From: Amphimedon queenslandica
Taxonomy: Eukaryota > Porifera > Demospongiae > Haplosclerida > Niphatidae
Length of the DNA stretch: 34,455 nucleotides
NCBI RefSeq assembly: GCF_000090795.2
Contig: NW_003546307.1
Span: 300,216 to 334,670 of the forward strand
Reading direction: 5' to 3'
In this document: piece after piece, positions 1-8,920 of the stretch
How positions within the stretch are numbered: position 1 is the first letter of the stretch
How the letters are laid out: the number at the start of each line of letters is the position of its first letter
The notes under the pieces: model-generated
What the model was told of the DNA's origin: nothing
Database searches by the model: none
The model's input: only the letters and a program-made list of their open reading frames with translations
Program-made: the position numbers and the translations under genes

Positions 1-148
1 ATATGGTGTAGTACATGCAGAATGAACATGTTCTACTTGTTATGTTAGACCTTATGATTTAAGAATTCTTGTCATTCCTAGTATTACATTATAGAGTTGC
101 ATGTTTTAGCTAAAGCTGAATATCCTCTATGCAATAATGCTCGTCATT

Positions 149-186
149 ACTATTATTATTATTATTATTATTATATTTATTATTAT
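149..186. repeat. (TTA)n microsatellite in striatin intron
   Basis: A run of TTA/ATT triplets lies directly before the splice acceptor at 188 and serves as the pyrimidine-poor tract of that intron. Confidence 0.8.
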
Positions 187-188
187 AG

Positions 189-824
189 ATGGCACACCCA
201 CTACGCAGATAAACAAGGTCCTGAGTCACCCCACACTCCCTATCGTTATTACTGCTCATGAGGACAAGTACATTTGCTTCTTTGACTCAAAGTCCGGTAT
301 GATTATCACTCATACACTAAAGAGAGAGAGGGGCGGGAACAGAGAGATAAAGCAAGAGGAGATCAATAGAAAACTGTTTCTACATTTACATGTAGTTACA
401 TACATGTACATGTAGTTGTGTTTTAAATTTTAATTTATGCATGTAAATGCTTAAGTAAGAAAGGGACAGTGGTTGTTCTTTTTTTATTTTTTCTTGTTCT
501 TGTAAAAGGTCAAGTAACCCACTCTATGACTGCTCACATGGACGCTGTGACTGGCCTAGCCATTGATCCACATGGACTGTATATATTGTCAGGAAGTAAG
601 AGCTCCCCCTTTCTCTATTTTTCATTCTCTCTTTCTCTCTCTCTCTCTCCCTAGGTCATGATGGTTCTCTGCGTTTCTGGAGTATGGAGACGAAGACTTG
701 CGTTCAAGAGATCACAGCTCATAGGAAGAGATTTGATGAGTCGATATACAACGTGACTTGTCACTTGACTAAACCTTTCTTTGCCAGTGCTGGTGCAGAT
801 GGCATAGCCAAAGTTTTACTCTAG
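189..824 (+). CDS. STRN: Striatin, C-terminal WD40 repeats (3' end of gene)
   Basis: This is the last part of a striatin-family protein, the WD40 scaffold and PP2A regulatory B''' subunit of STRIPAK complexes. Three exons are visible: 189-296, 509-595 and 655-824, with stop TAG at 822-824. The phases fit at both junctions (1 nt + 2 nt). The translation contains SHPTLPIVITAHEDKYICFF, then MTAHMDAVTGLAIDPHGLYI, then SHDGSLRFWSMETKTC and ends ASAGADGIAKVLL. These match the end of animal striatins, which finish SAGAD.LAKVFV. Only about the last two and a half blades of the propeller are here; the N-terminal caveolin-binding, coiled-coil and calmodulin-binding parts lie upstream of the window. The acceptor at 188 follows a run of TTA repeats. 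The family is clear; which vertebrate paralog is closest cannot be said. Confidence 0.92.
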
Positions 825-828
825 TATA

Positions 829-1010
829 GATTATTATTATTATTATTATTATTATGATTTTTTGATAGAGAAAGTTCTTTTTATTGTACAACAACTCACT
901 ACCAAGTTGGCACATCGTTGTTATTATAATTATATATATATATATGTAATTATAATAATCATTATTATTACTATTATCATTATTATTATTATTGTTATTA
1001 TTATTATTAC
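829..1010. repeat. (ATT)n and (AT)n microsatellites, striatin 3' region
   Basis: Two ATT-triplet runs (about 829-855 and 950-1010) flank a short AT-dinucleotide run near 930-946, in the interval between the striatin stop and the prefoldin start. The second run produces a long but meaningless poly-Asn reading frame on the minus strand. Confidence 0.8.
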
Positions 1011-1048
1011 TTTCAAGCAATTAAAATAATAATTTTTGTGTGATATAA

Positions 1049-1056
1049 TCACGTGA
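1049..1056. promoter_or_regulatory. TCACGTGA E-box upstream of PFDN5
   Basis: A perfect 8-bp palindrome TCACGTGA lies 43 bp upstream of the prefoldin start codon. This core is bound by bHLH-zip factors such as USF and MiT/TFE in animals. Binding in this organism is inference. The same 8-mer recurs near 2975 (inside ATG10), 5063 and 22568. Confidence 0.35.
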
Positions 1057-1099
1057 TATTTGGTATTATTGTTAATTAATAGTTTTTTAATGGTTAAAG

Positions 1100-2563
1100 A
1101 TGGCGTCCAGTAGCAAACCAGAACCTGGTGTGACTGTACTTAATCTCGCTTCTCTTAACATCCAGCAATTGGATCAGTTAAAAAGCTCCGTGGAAGAGGT
1201 AAATTTTGATTCTGATTTCCTCTTTTTCCTTTATTCACAGGATGTAGGACTACTCACGACTTCAATGGCACAACTCAAGATTGTGCAACAAAAATATTTA
1301 GAGTCGAAATCAGCTATAAATTATACTGCCCCGGCCAGTGAAGGTACATTATATTTTGACGATTTTTTTCTAAATTTTTCGTACGTGTAGGAAAGGAAAT
1401 ATTAGTACCTTTAACATCGTCTGTATCCAAATAATGATAATAATGAATAATAAAAATTTTAGTCATTAATAATAATTTTTTATTGTTAAATTTTCTTAAC
1501 TTTCCTTCATCAGATGTATGTGCCTGGCCTTTTAAAGCATAATGATACTTTCATGTGTGACATAGGAACAGGATATTACGTTGAAAAAGTAATAATGGTT
1601 ATTTGTCCTCATTTTAAAATTAAATTATAGAGGTTTACGATGTTTTTTTTATCCTAGCATTTTCTGATACATCCTTTTGTTTAATTTATTTTTAGAAGCA
1701 CAAAGCTGCATTAGAATTTTTTCAAAGAAGAACGGACTACGTTACTTCAAATCTGGAGAAGCTCCAACAGAGCTTAAAAGAGAAATATAAACTCAGAGAA
1801 AGTGAGTCAGGTAGCACCAGGTGCAAAATAAAAGAGCTGTTCCAAAATTGGGCCAAAGTCCCTGTACTATAGTACAGTGATTTCAGCCAAATTTTGTCAA
1901 AAATGACTAGGAGAGAATTCTCCATTTTTATAATTTTATTTCATACATATACATGATATTATTTTGTGTTTCAAATTTGAACTGATTCCGATCAAATTTG
2001 GATTTTTTATGAATTTTTAAAGTTGCTCCAAAATTGGGCCAAAGTCCCTGTACTATAGTACAGGGATTTCAGCCAAATTTTGTCAAAAATGACTAGGAGA
2101 GAATTCTCCATTTTTATAATTTTATTTCATACATATACATGATATTATTTTGTGTTTCAAATTTGAACTGATTCCGATCAAATTTGGATTTTTTATGAAT
2201 TTTTAAAGTTGCTCCAAAATTGGGCCAAAGTCCCTGTACTATAGTACAGGGATTTCAGCCAAATTTTGTCAAAAATGACTAGGAGAGAATTCTTCATTTT
2301 TATAATTTTATTTGATACATATACATGATATTATTCTGTGTTTCAAATTTGAACTGATTCCAATCAAATTTGGATTTTTTATGAATTTTTAAAGTTGCTC
2401 CAAAATCGGGCCAAAGTCCCTGGTACTTGGTTTTGGGCAATTTTATTTAAAAATGAATAATGTAATAGCACCCATTTCTGCATTGTAGGAATGATAGTTA
2501 GCTGATAAATATTATTTTGCTTTATTAGGTATCATCAGTACAATGCAGGCCAAGTTCCATTGA
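1100..2563 (+). CDS. PFDN5: Prefoldin subunit 5
   Basis: An alpha-type subunit of the hexameric prefoldin co-chaperone, which passes unfolded actin and tubulin to CCT in the cytosol. Six exons fit in phase: 1100-1198, 1241-1343, 1391-1422, 1514-1588, 1696-1801 and 2529-2563 (stop TGA 2561-2563). They give 149 residues, close to the 154 of human PFDN5. Diagnostic stretches are LLTTSMAQLKIVQQKYLESK, the hairpin KEILVPLTSSMYVPG and DIGTGYYVEKKHKAALEFF, with N- and C-terminal coiled-coil helices on either side. The fifth intron (1802-2528) is expanded by a 186-bp tandem array. An ATG at 1089, 11 nt upstream and out of frame, opens an 8-codon frame overlapping the real start. The N-terminus is about 20 residues longer than the human one before the first conserved helix. 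Confidence 0.95.
1841..2422. repeat. 186-bp tandem repeat array in PFDN5 intron 5
   Basis: Three head-to-tail units start at 1841, 2027 and 2213, exactly 186 bp apart, and a fourth begins at 2399 and breaks off near 2422. The units are nearly identical. Copies 2 and 3 contain the perfect 20-bp palindrome CCCTGTACTATAGTACAGGG; copy 1 has a single change in it. The unit is AT-rich and has no convincing reading frame. Related sequence occurs at 7633-8023 and 20585-20880 and, more distantly, at 15357-15861 and 31190-31780. Confidence 0.93.
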
Positions 2564-2665
2564 CATTTGTTTGATCAACAATGTAAAAATACTTATTATT
2601 ATTATTATAAAAAATTAATTATTAATAATTATTATGAAAATAAATGTGAATCAAAAAAATCAAGA

Positions 2666-3145
2666 TTATATTTGATGATATTCTAAGGATACATCTAAAC
2701 CCACCAAAGGTCCCAGACTGCTCAACCACGTCAATAAATAAAAGGAACTTGTGTCAAGTCCGGAGGAAGACATCAAAGTGGAGGTGTGGCATGGATGGAC
2801 GTGAAAATAAGGCGTGGTCAGGAGTGGGTGATCCGTCCCAGTCACCATCGACCATTTGTTATCGGTTCGGGTAGATGAAGGAAGCCACGCCCACATCTCT
2901 TCCAGTGATAGACGTCGTCCCATTTCGTTAGTCATTGAGAAGTAGAGGATTGGTACAGAATAGGAGGGATTATGAATCACGTGATAGTCACATGATATGC
3001 ACATGCCCTCTTGCTCTACGATTGTTTTCTTGCAGAGGAACTTGATCCCATCAATCTCTCTTATGCTCCAACCATCTCTTAGCTTATCTGATATTTGAAT
3101 AAATTGAGATATATTAATTAGAAAATTCTCATAGGACAGGGACAT
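2666..3145 (-). CDS. ATG10: ATG10, E2-like enzyme for ATG12-ATG5 conjugation
   Basis: An autophagy E2-like enzyme that receives ATG12 from ATG7 and transfers it to ATG5. It is a single exon of 159 residues, shorter than human ATG10 (220), mainly at the N-terminus. Recognisable parts are CDYHVIHNPSYSVPILYFSM (the beta strands of the E2-like fold), GRRLSLEEMW, and DHPLLTTPYFHVHPCHT. The last holds the catalytic cysteine, C119, in the family's HPC motif. LTWLSSLGPLVGLDVSLEY is the conserved C-terminal helix. The start codon (3143-3145) lies 88 bp from that of the divergent GST gene, so the two probably share a promoter. The stop is about 100 bp from the convergent PFDN5 stop. The lack of introns is unusual in this intron-rich neighbourhood. 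Confidence 0.9.
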   Translation of the reverse strand: MSLSYENFLINISQFIQISDKLRDGWSIREIDGIKFLCKKTIVEQEGMCISCDYHVIHNPSYSVPILYFSMTNEMGRRLSLEEMWAWLPSSTRTDNKWSMVTGTDHPLLTTPYFHVHPCHTSTLMSSSGLDTSSFYLLTWLSSLGPLVGLDVSLEYHQI

Positions 3146-3233
3146 TATTACTATTCATATGCTCAAGTTTGTGGGTGTGGCTCAAATTCAAGTTGATTTC
3201 AACGCCCACGCACCAGTTATTGTTTTGTTTGAG
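3146..3233. promoter_or_regulatory. Bidirectional promoter interval between ATG10 and GST
   Basis: Only 88 bp separate the start codons of two divergent genes. The interval holds a CAACGCCCACGCACC stretch resembling the CACCC/GC boxes bound by KLF/Sp factors. It also holds an in-frame upstream ATG at 3159 for the GST, with the same first four codons (MLKF) as the true start at 3234. No TATA box is visible. The shared promoter is inferred from spacing. Confidence 0.4.
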
Positions 3234-4094
3234 ATGCTCAAGTTTTATTACGAGCCCTTTTCTCAGCCTTCCAGGGCAGTATGGATGCTACTAGAAGCAA
3301 CTGGAGTTCCATATACACCTTGCTATGTAGACTTAGTGGCAGGCATGTTCATCTATTGTGATGCACTTATAAAAAGCTTTATATATGTAGGTGATAATAT
3401 GAAAGAGGATTTTCTTAAAGTGTCACCAACTGGCAAGGTTCCTGCTATCAATGATGATGGATTCTGCTTGATTGAAAGGTCTGGCTTTACTTAAATTTTC
3501 TGCACTCTTTACTCTCCTTTCTTATCCCACCCTATCCCTAGTGCTGCAATATTAAAATACATTGTGACCAAGTATCAATTATCAAACCATTGGTATCCCA
3601 CAGCTGACCTGTGCAAAAGAGCAAAAATTGATGAATACTTGAGCTGGCATACAGAAAATCTTAGACGTGGGGCGGGAATCTACATGTTTTATAAGGTGAG
3701 TTTGTAGATCTAAACTCTATAGACATAGCAACAAAGGGTAATTTTCTGTTTATAGTACTTTATCAAGAAAGTCAGTTTTGGCATTCCTCCTGATGAAAAC
3801 AGAGCAGGAAGTGCTTTGCAAACGCTTCATAAGAGTGTTAAAATCATTGAAAGTTATTATCTAAAAGACACTCCATTCATTCACAGTCAAGAGATCACCA
3901 TAGCTGATCTTCAAGCTTTATGTGAACTAACTGAACTGTGGTCAGTGGATGGTGAGATTGATCCTTTGAGAGAGAATCCCAAGTTAAACGAATGGCTGGA
4001 GAGATGTACCAAAATACTTAATCCTGCTTTTGACAAAGTCCATGCTCCATTGCATGAAGCTAGAGAAAATGGATTTTTTAAGGAGAAAAATTAA
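3234..4094 (+). CDS. Theta-like glutathione S-transferase
   Basis: A cytosolic GST that conjugates glutathione to electrophiles. Four exons, 3234-3342, 3391-3478, 3542-3695 and 3756-4094, encode 229 residues. The N-terminal thioredoxin-fold domain begins MLKFYYEPFSQPSRAVWMLL; the S-Q-P motif (S10) is where theta GSTs carry the catalytic serine. SPTGKVPAI has the cis-proline and ESAAILKYI the glutathione gamma-glutamyl site (E-S). The C-terminal helical domain contains ITIADLQALCELTEL, the N-capping box region. I start at 3234 because GSTs begin directly with the first beta strand; an in-frame ATG at 3159 would add 25 unlikely residues. The first intron (3343-3390) has a GC donor, AG|GCATGT. 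Extra C-terminal theta helices seem short compared with human GSTT1 (240 residues). Confidence 0.92.
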
Positions 4095-4311
4095 TGATGA
4101 TGATAATAGATTTAGACATTATATTCTATACTGCTATAATTTTTTTAATGAATTAGAGTTTGAGTGCCCTTTTCCTTTTATAATTTCTTTAATGTTACTA
4201 TAAACTGCATGAATTTTTTCTCTTTAAATAGTCAATCTCCACACTCCAATGCTCATTACACCTGAAAATTAAGAAGTTGCTATAAATCAAAGCTGAGTGA
4301 TTTTTAATGCT

Positions 4312-4488
4312 TTACGGTTTACCAATTCCAAGAGCAAAAAGAAAGTGGCGAGTCTTGCTACCAGGAGGTAGTTTAGCTCTCTGATACAGGATATAAGTAG
4401 CACCTCCAAAGCAGGTCAATGCTCCAGTCATCTTGCAAGCAAAGCAATCAGCAGAAGAAACTGAAGAAACCCTGACATCATCCTTCAT
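4312..4488 (-). CDS. Small DMAC1/TMEM261-like membrane protein
   Basis: A 58-residue reading frame on the minus strand. It has a CxxC pair (SSADCFACKM), a hydrophobic glycine-rich stretch GALTCFGGATYILYQRAKL and a second hydrophobic segment FLFALGIG. This arrangement resembles the DUF4536 family (TMEM261/DMAC1), small mitochondrial inner-membrane proteins involved in assembling the distal arm of complex I. The open frame extends upstream to 4551 but with no ATG: the codon there is GTG and a TGA follows further upstream. I therefore take the first in-frame ATG, 4486-4488. An upstream non-coding exon is possible. The gene diverges from ABCD4, with about 105 bp between start codons. The assignment rests on a short pattern and is moderate. 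Confidence 0.55.
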   Translation of the reverse strand: MKDDVRVSSVSSADCFACKMTGALTCFGGATYILYQRAKLPPGSKTRHFLFALGIGKP

Positions 4489-4593
4489 TATTCTTAGCTC
4501 CACCTTCCTTAACGTTACATCAGATTTTAGATCTACACATGCACCTGGCACGTGTTTGTAGCTTGCAAAGAAGAAAGGTCACAGATGCAGACA

Positions 4594-7500
4594 ATGTCTG
4601 AGCCTCTTTTAGCTCCAGCAGCAGATGAATCTGAGACTGTTCCTGCCAGTAAGAAGAAAAAGGTGTCCCTCCCTTCACTCGGATCAACAAAGTACAGATT
4701 TTTTGGATGATTTTAACTTCTTTTATTATTTTAGGTTTAATTTTTTGTTTTTCAAGAGACTTTGGAAGATACTGAGGGTCTTCTTTCCCTCAGTCCGCTC
4801 GTGGACATTAGGTTTTTTTATAATATTCTTGTTCATTAGAGCCTCAGGTAATAGCGACTAGGGATCCCTAGGAGGCTCCACTGTCTATTAATGTACATTT
4901 ATTCTTGCATGCGTGTGGCAATGTGTTATGGTAAGCCAGCTAGGGCATGTATGTAATGTATGTACGTGCTCTGCCGTCAATATTTTTATTCTATTTTTAG
5001 CCGAATACAATTATTACAATACCGGTTTGATTCCAAGCAAGTTCTATGCGTCCCTTACATCACGTGACAATAGCAACTTTAGAGAGAGTGTCTATCAGTC
5101 ACTCATCATTGTTGCTTCAGCTTGTATTGTAAGCCTATTCTTTTTGGTATGCATGACTATATAAGACTTTGTTGCTATAGTGTAAGAGTGCTGTAGACCT
5201 GATGGCTAACATAATATACATAAGATGGAGGTGTCTGCTCACTCGTCACATTCAGCGACTTTACTTCAGCAATCTCAACTATTACAAGCTAAATGTTATT
5301 GAGAAGATTGTCGACAACCCGTATGTGACTCTAGTCTCCAGTGCAGCAATATTGCATGCTCTTGTTCTTTTATGTAGCGATCAACGTATTACTCAAGATG
5401 TCGAAAGGTTCTGTAATGATTTGGCTACACAGATACTCCCTAAACTCATCCTGTGGCCATTTATTGTTGGCTACTACACATACAAGACTTACAACACGTG
5501 AGTCTAGTCCATCAGACTCTCTCCCCTTGTTACATTTACAGCTCCTCCTGTTAATAGAATGGGCTTTATTGGAATTGTTGCTATATACGGATTATTTGCT
5601 GTAGCAACTGTTATTAACAAGTTTCTAATGGGGCCAGTCGTTGCACTTATTGTCACACAGGAAAAGAGAGAGGGTGATTTCAGGTAGAAGGATCTTATGC
5701 TCTGCACATGTTTATTTAATTGTATGTTGTTGTTTAGGTTTCAGCATGTTGAAGTGAGGACAAATGCAGAGTCCATAGCATTTTCTAAGTAATTTTGTCA
5801 TGAGGAGATGTACTAGTTATATAATTTTTTCTCTTTATTATTGTAGTGGGGGATCTCTTGAAGAATCAAAATCTAAGGAACTAATGGGAGTATGTTTTAC
5901 ACATGCAATATACATGACTACTTATTTTTATGTTTTTATAGAAATTGTTTAAGACACAGTTGGAAGTAGCCCACTGGTCATTTCCCCTTAACAGTAAGCC
6001 CATTCCTTCCTCTAATGGACCTGTACTTAATCTTAAGTGTCATTTAATGGCTTTTCTGTGTGAATGTTTATTGTTGAGTCTTTGAGTGTATTTTGTTGTT
6101 ACAAAATCGCATTATAGAGCATCTGCACATGCTCTTTGTTGATGCTCTTTTAATTTATTATTCTCTAATTTTAAAAAACTTTTCATTTTCCTTAGCTCAA
6201 ATGTCCTTTATTTTCTCTATATAGTGTCCGTTGATTTGTTTGACTACCTCAGCTCCATCATAACATACATTGTTCTTGGTGTTATCATATTTTCTGGTGG
6301 ATATGACACACTCTCCTCCTCTGAGCTGTCCAGTCAAATTAGTGAGGCAAGGACATCATAGCTTCTCTTTTTGTTTTATTTTTTCTCTCAATAATAATAT
6401 TAGGTTTCTTTTTTCTCTTTATATTTACTAAATAATTTCTCAACACTTGTCGATCAGTCCAACAATGTTGCTGACCTAGCTGGATATGCCCACAGGTTTA
6501 ACTAGCTAGCTCCTCCTAACCCTCTATTGTAATGGTTCCTCCTTATTGTAGAATTGGTCATTTTCTTGAGGTCCTGCAAGCTTTAAACAAGAGGCAGGCA
6601 TCATCAGTTTGTGACAGTAATGATGAATCTAATGATGATGGGAATGATAATAAAGAGAATGGTATTGTATCAAATGAAGTCACTCCTGTTAACATAAGGT
6701 ACATGTACATAAGAGAGAGAGAGGGAAAGAGAGAGAGAGGAGAGGTATAGGATGTGCCAATCTTTTGTTTTTTAGAGAGTCTGTGATTGAGTCTGATGTT
6801 GCTGCTCAGTTTGAAGATGTGACTGTAGCTACACCTTCGGGAGGAGACTCATCAAACTTGTCTATACTGGTGGAAGGTGAGAGCATCCAGTACACACATT
6901 GGGAATGTGTTGTCATATATCCATTGTCCGTGATATCTTTTATTTCAGGGTTGACATTTCATTTTGAGAGAGGTAGGAATATACTCATATCAGGACCAGC
7001 TGGTTAGTTATTGCTTTATTTGACTGCAATCTCTATATTATTATTGTTGTTGTTACTGTTGTAGGGTCTGGTAAGAGTTCAATTTTAAGGGTTCTGAAAC
7101 AGCTTTGGACCCCTCTCAAAGGTATTACATACATAGTGTATACTGTATGTAGTAATGTAGATGCATAGGGAAAGCTCAAATAGTATTATCTGATAGTGAG
7201 AGTGAGCTGATGTTCTTACCTCAGAAACCACATCTAACCATTGGGTCACTGGCTGATCAAGTGAGTCTTAAAAGGAAAGGTGGTTGGTTTAAATATGATT
7301 TATTTTAGGTGACCTATCCAGAAAGGCATAAAAGAGATTATATTGACACTGGGGAGCTTGGTAATTATTATAATAAAATTCCTCTTCTTTATTTCCCTTG
7401 TTCTCGTACTTACAGATTCTGTATTGTTTGAGAATGACATTGATGAAGCATTGAGACTGGCAAAACTGGTAAGGCTTTAAGATTGATATGTGCAACGCTC

Positions 7501-8428
7501 ATTTTACTACTATTGTAGTATTCAGTGAAGGAAAGATTAGGAGGAATTCATGTTGTATATGATGGGAAATGGTAAGTGAGCTAAAAGCATGCTTTATAAG
7601 TTTACAGATATACATGTAGAATACAGCTTTTTGAGCAACTTTAAAAATTTGTAAAAATCCAATTTTGATCGGAATCAGCTGAAACTTGCTACACAATATA
7701 AGAACAGGTATATGTTTCAGAGAATATTATAAAAACAAAGAATTTTTTCTGAGTCATTTTTGACGAAATTTAACCAAAATCCCTGTACTTATAGTACAGG
7801 GATTTTGGTCAAATTTCGTCAAAAATGAAAAGGAGAGAATTCTCTGTTTTTATATTTTTTTCTGATACATACACATGTTTTTATGTTGTGTAGCAAGTTT
7901 GAGCTCATTCCGATCTAATTTGGATTTTTTACGAATTTTAAAATTACTCAAAAAACGGGTCAAAGTCTTTGAACCAATTTTTGAGTAACTTAAAAAATTT
8001 ATTTAAAAATCAAGATCGGGGTGGACCTTATTTTATATCCTAAATTACTGAATATTCAATGTAGTTTATTGCATTTTATTGTTAAGGTCTGACTACTTGT
8101 CTCCAGGAGAAATGCAGAAAATGGTGTTTGCTAGACTTCTCTACCACAAGCCATCATTTGCTAGTAAATAAATGCAGTATCACTCTTCATCTCGTGTGTA
8201 GTTTTAGATGAAGCTACGTCATCTCTGAGTGAAGAAGATGAGACCTATTTCTACTCTCTTCTACAAGAGATGGGCATTACATTTCTGAGCATAGGCCACC
8301 GATCAACCATTAAAAAGGTATAGTCATCAACATGTACATGTTAAGGTTTATAACTTATACTGCAGTATCATCAATTGGTTCTTGCACTGACTGGCAAAGG
8401 ACAGTGGACCCTTGGTTTGGTGGAATAG
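4594..8428 (+). CDS. ABCD4: ABCD4, half ABC transporter of lysosomal cobalamin export
   Basis: A subfamily D half-transporter. In animals ABCD4 works with LMBD1 to release vitamin B12 from lysosomes. I find 22 exons: 4594-4691, 4735-4847, 5001-5128, 5181-5320, 5378-5497, 5558-5683, 5738-5788, 5847-5889, 5942-5993, 6225-6346, 6404-6495, 6552-6698, 6776-6876, 6949-7002, 7065-7121, 7169-7260, 7309-7360, 7416-7468, 7519-7571, 8087-8163, 8202-8317, 8366-8428. They total 649 codons plus stop, against 606 residues in human. The TM domain includes [15 protein letters not shown] (the EAA-like loop). The nucleotide-binding domain has Walker A GPAGSGKSS, the Q-loop FLPQKPH, signature LSPGE, Walker B FAILDEATSS and switch histidine SIGHR. 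Intron 10 (6347-6403) has a GC donor. Intron 19 (7572-8086) carries a fold-back repeat. An acidic Asp/Asn-rich insert (6600-6665) lies between the domains. Confidence 0.95.
7633..8023. repeat. Large inverted (fold-back) repeat in ABCD4 intron 19
   Basis: From about 7633 to 7949 the sequence is an imperfect palindrome of about 317 bp centred near 7791, on CCCTGTACTTATAGTACAGG. The left arm (TTGAGCAACTTTAAAAATTT, then TTGATCGGAATCAGCTGAAA) pairs with the right arm (GAGCTCATTCCGATCTAATT, then TTTTAAAATTACTCAAAAAA). From about 7974 a second, partial left arm follows (TTTTTGAGTAACTTAAAAAA). The arms are the same sequence as the 186-bp unit in the PFDN5 intron. Confidence 0.9.
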
Positions 8429-8835
8429 ATTTGGATATGAAAAGCTTAGTATATTCTATTTATTATGAATAAATTATTTTTTTTGCTGAATGAACTACAC
8501 ATGTAATTCTGAACAAAGGCTGTGTACTATAATCATAATTATGTGAGGAATTATGCTTTAATATGTAAATACAGACAGGCTGGTTCATTAATTAGTTTTT
8601 CACTGAATAGTTTCAGTTCCTTATAAGGCTGTTGTATTGTCCATTCGTGTATCCATGAGCCAGTAAACAACACGGTTTGGTATTTGTTATGGGACAGGCT
8701 AATAAACTATGTTGGAAGTCAAATCAGTTACTGTATCTGACTCCTTTAAAGTCAACACAGTTGCAGACCTGCAGCCTATATGATGTCTACTTAAAATGCA
8801 ACAATTGGGTCTATTGTTGTATCAAGAATGATAAG
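8429..8835. other. Intergenic, ABCD4 3' flank to CRIM1-like promoter
   Basis: AT-rich sequence with no reading frame of note. An AATAAA-type polyadenylation hexamer in TGAATAAATTATTT near 8467 could end the ABCD4 transcript. No other structure is seen. Confidence 0.4.
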
Positions 8836-8844
8836 TATAAAAGG
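8836..8844 (+). promoter_or_regulatory. TATA box of CRIM1-like gene
   Basis: TATAAAAGG, a near-perfect TATA consensus, lies 77 bp upstream of the start codon at 8921 on the same strand. This spacing would leave a 5' untranslated leader of roughly 50 nt. The other genes here show no such clear TATA box, so this gene may be more tightly regulated. That last point is inference. Confidence 0.6.
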
Positions 8845-8920
8845 GAGACTGAGAAGGAAGAGTTGAGAGTGTGACAATAGCCTTTTTGTGTGAGTGTGTG
8901 TGTGCCTGTCTGCAAACAAG

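Noticed and set aside
769..1020. Minus-strand reading frame rich in asparagine beside striatin
   Set aside because: It is created by ATT triplet repeats and overlaps the striatin 3' end; no family resemblance.
1841..2422. CRISPR-like array
   Set aside because: Units are contiguous 186-bp copies without unique spacers, in a eukaryotic intron.
4489..4551. Upstream extension of the DMAC1-like frame
   Set aside because: It starts with GTG, not ATG, and is bounded by an in-frame TGA further upstream; nuclear genes need an ATG here.
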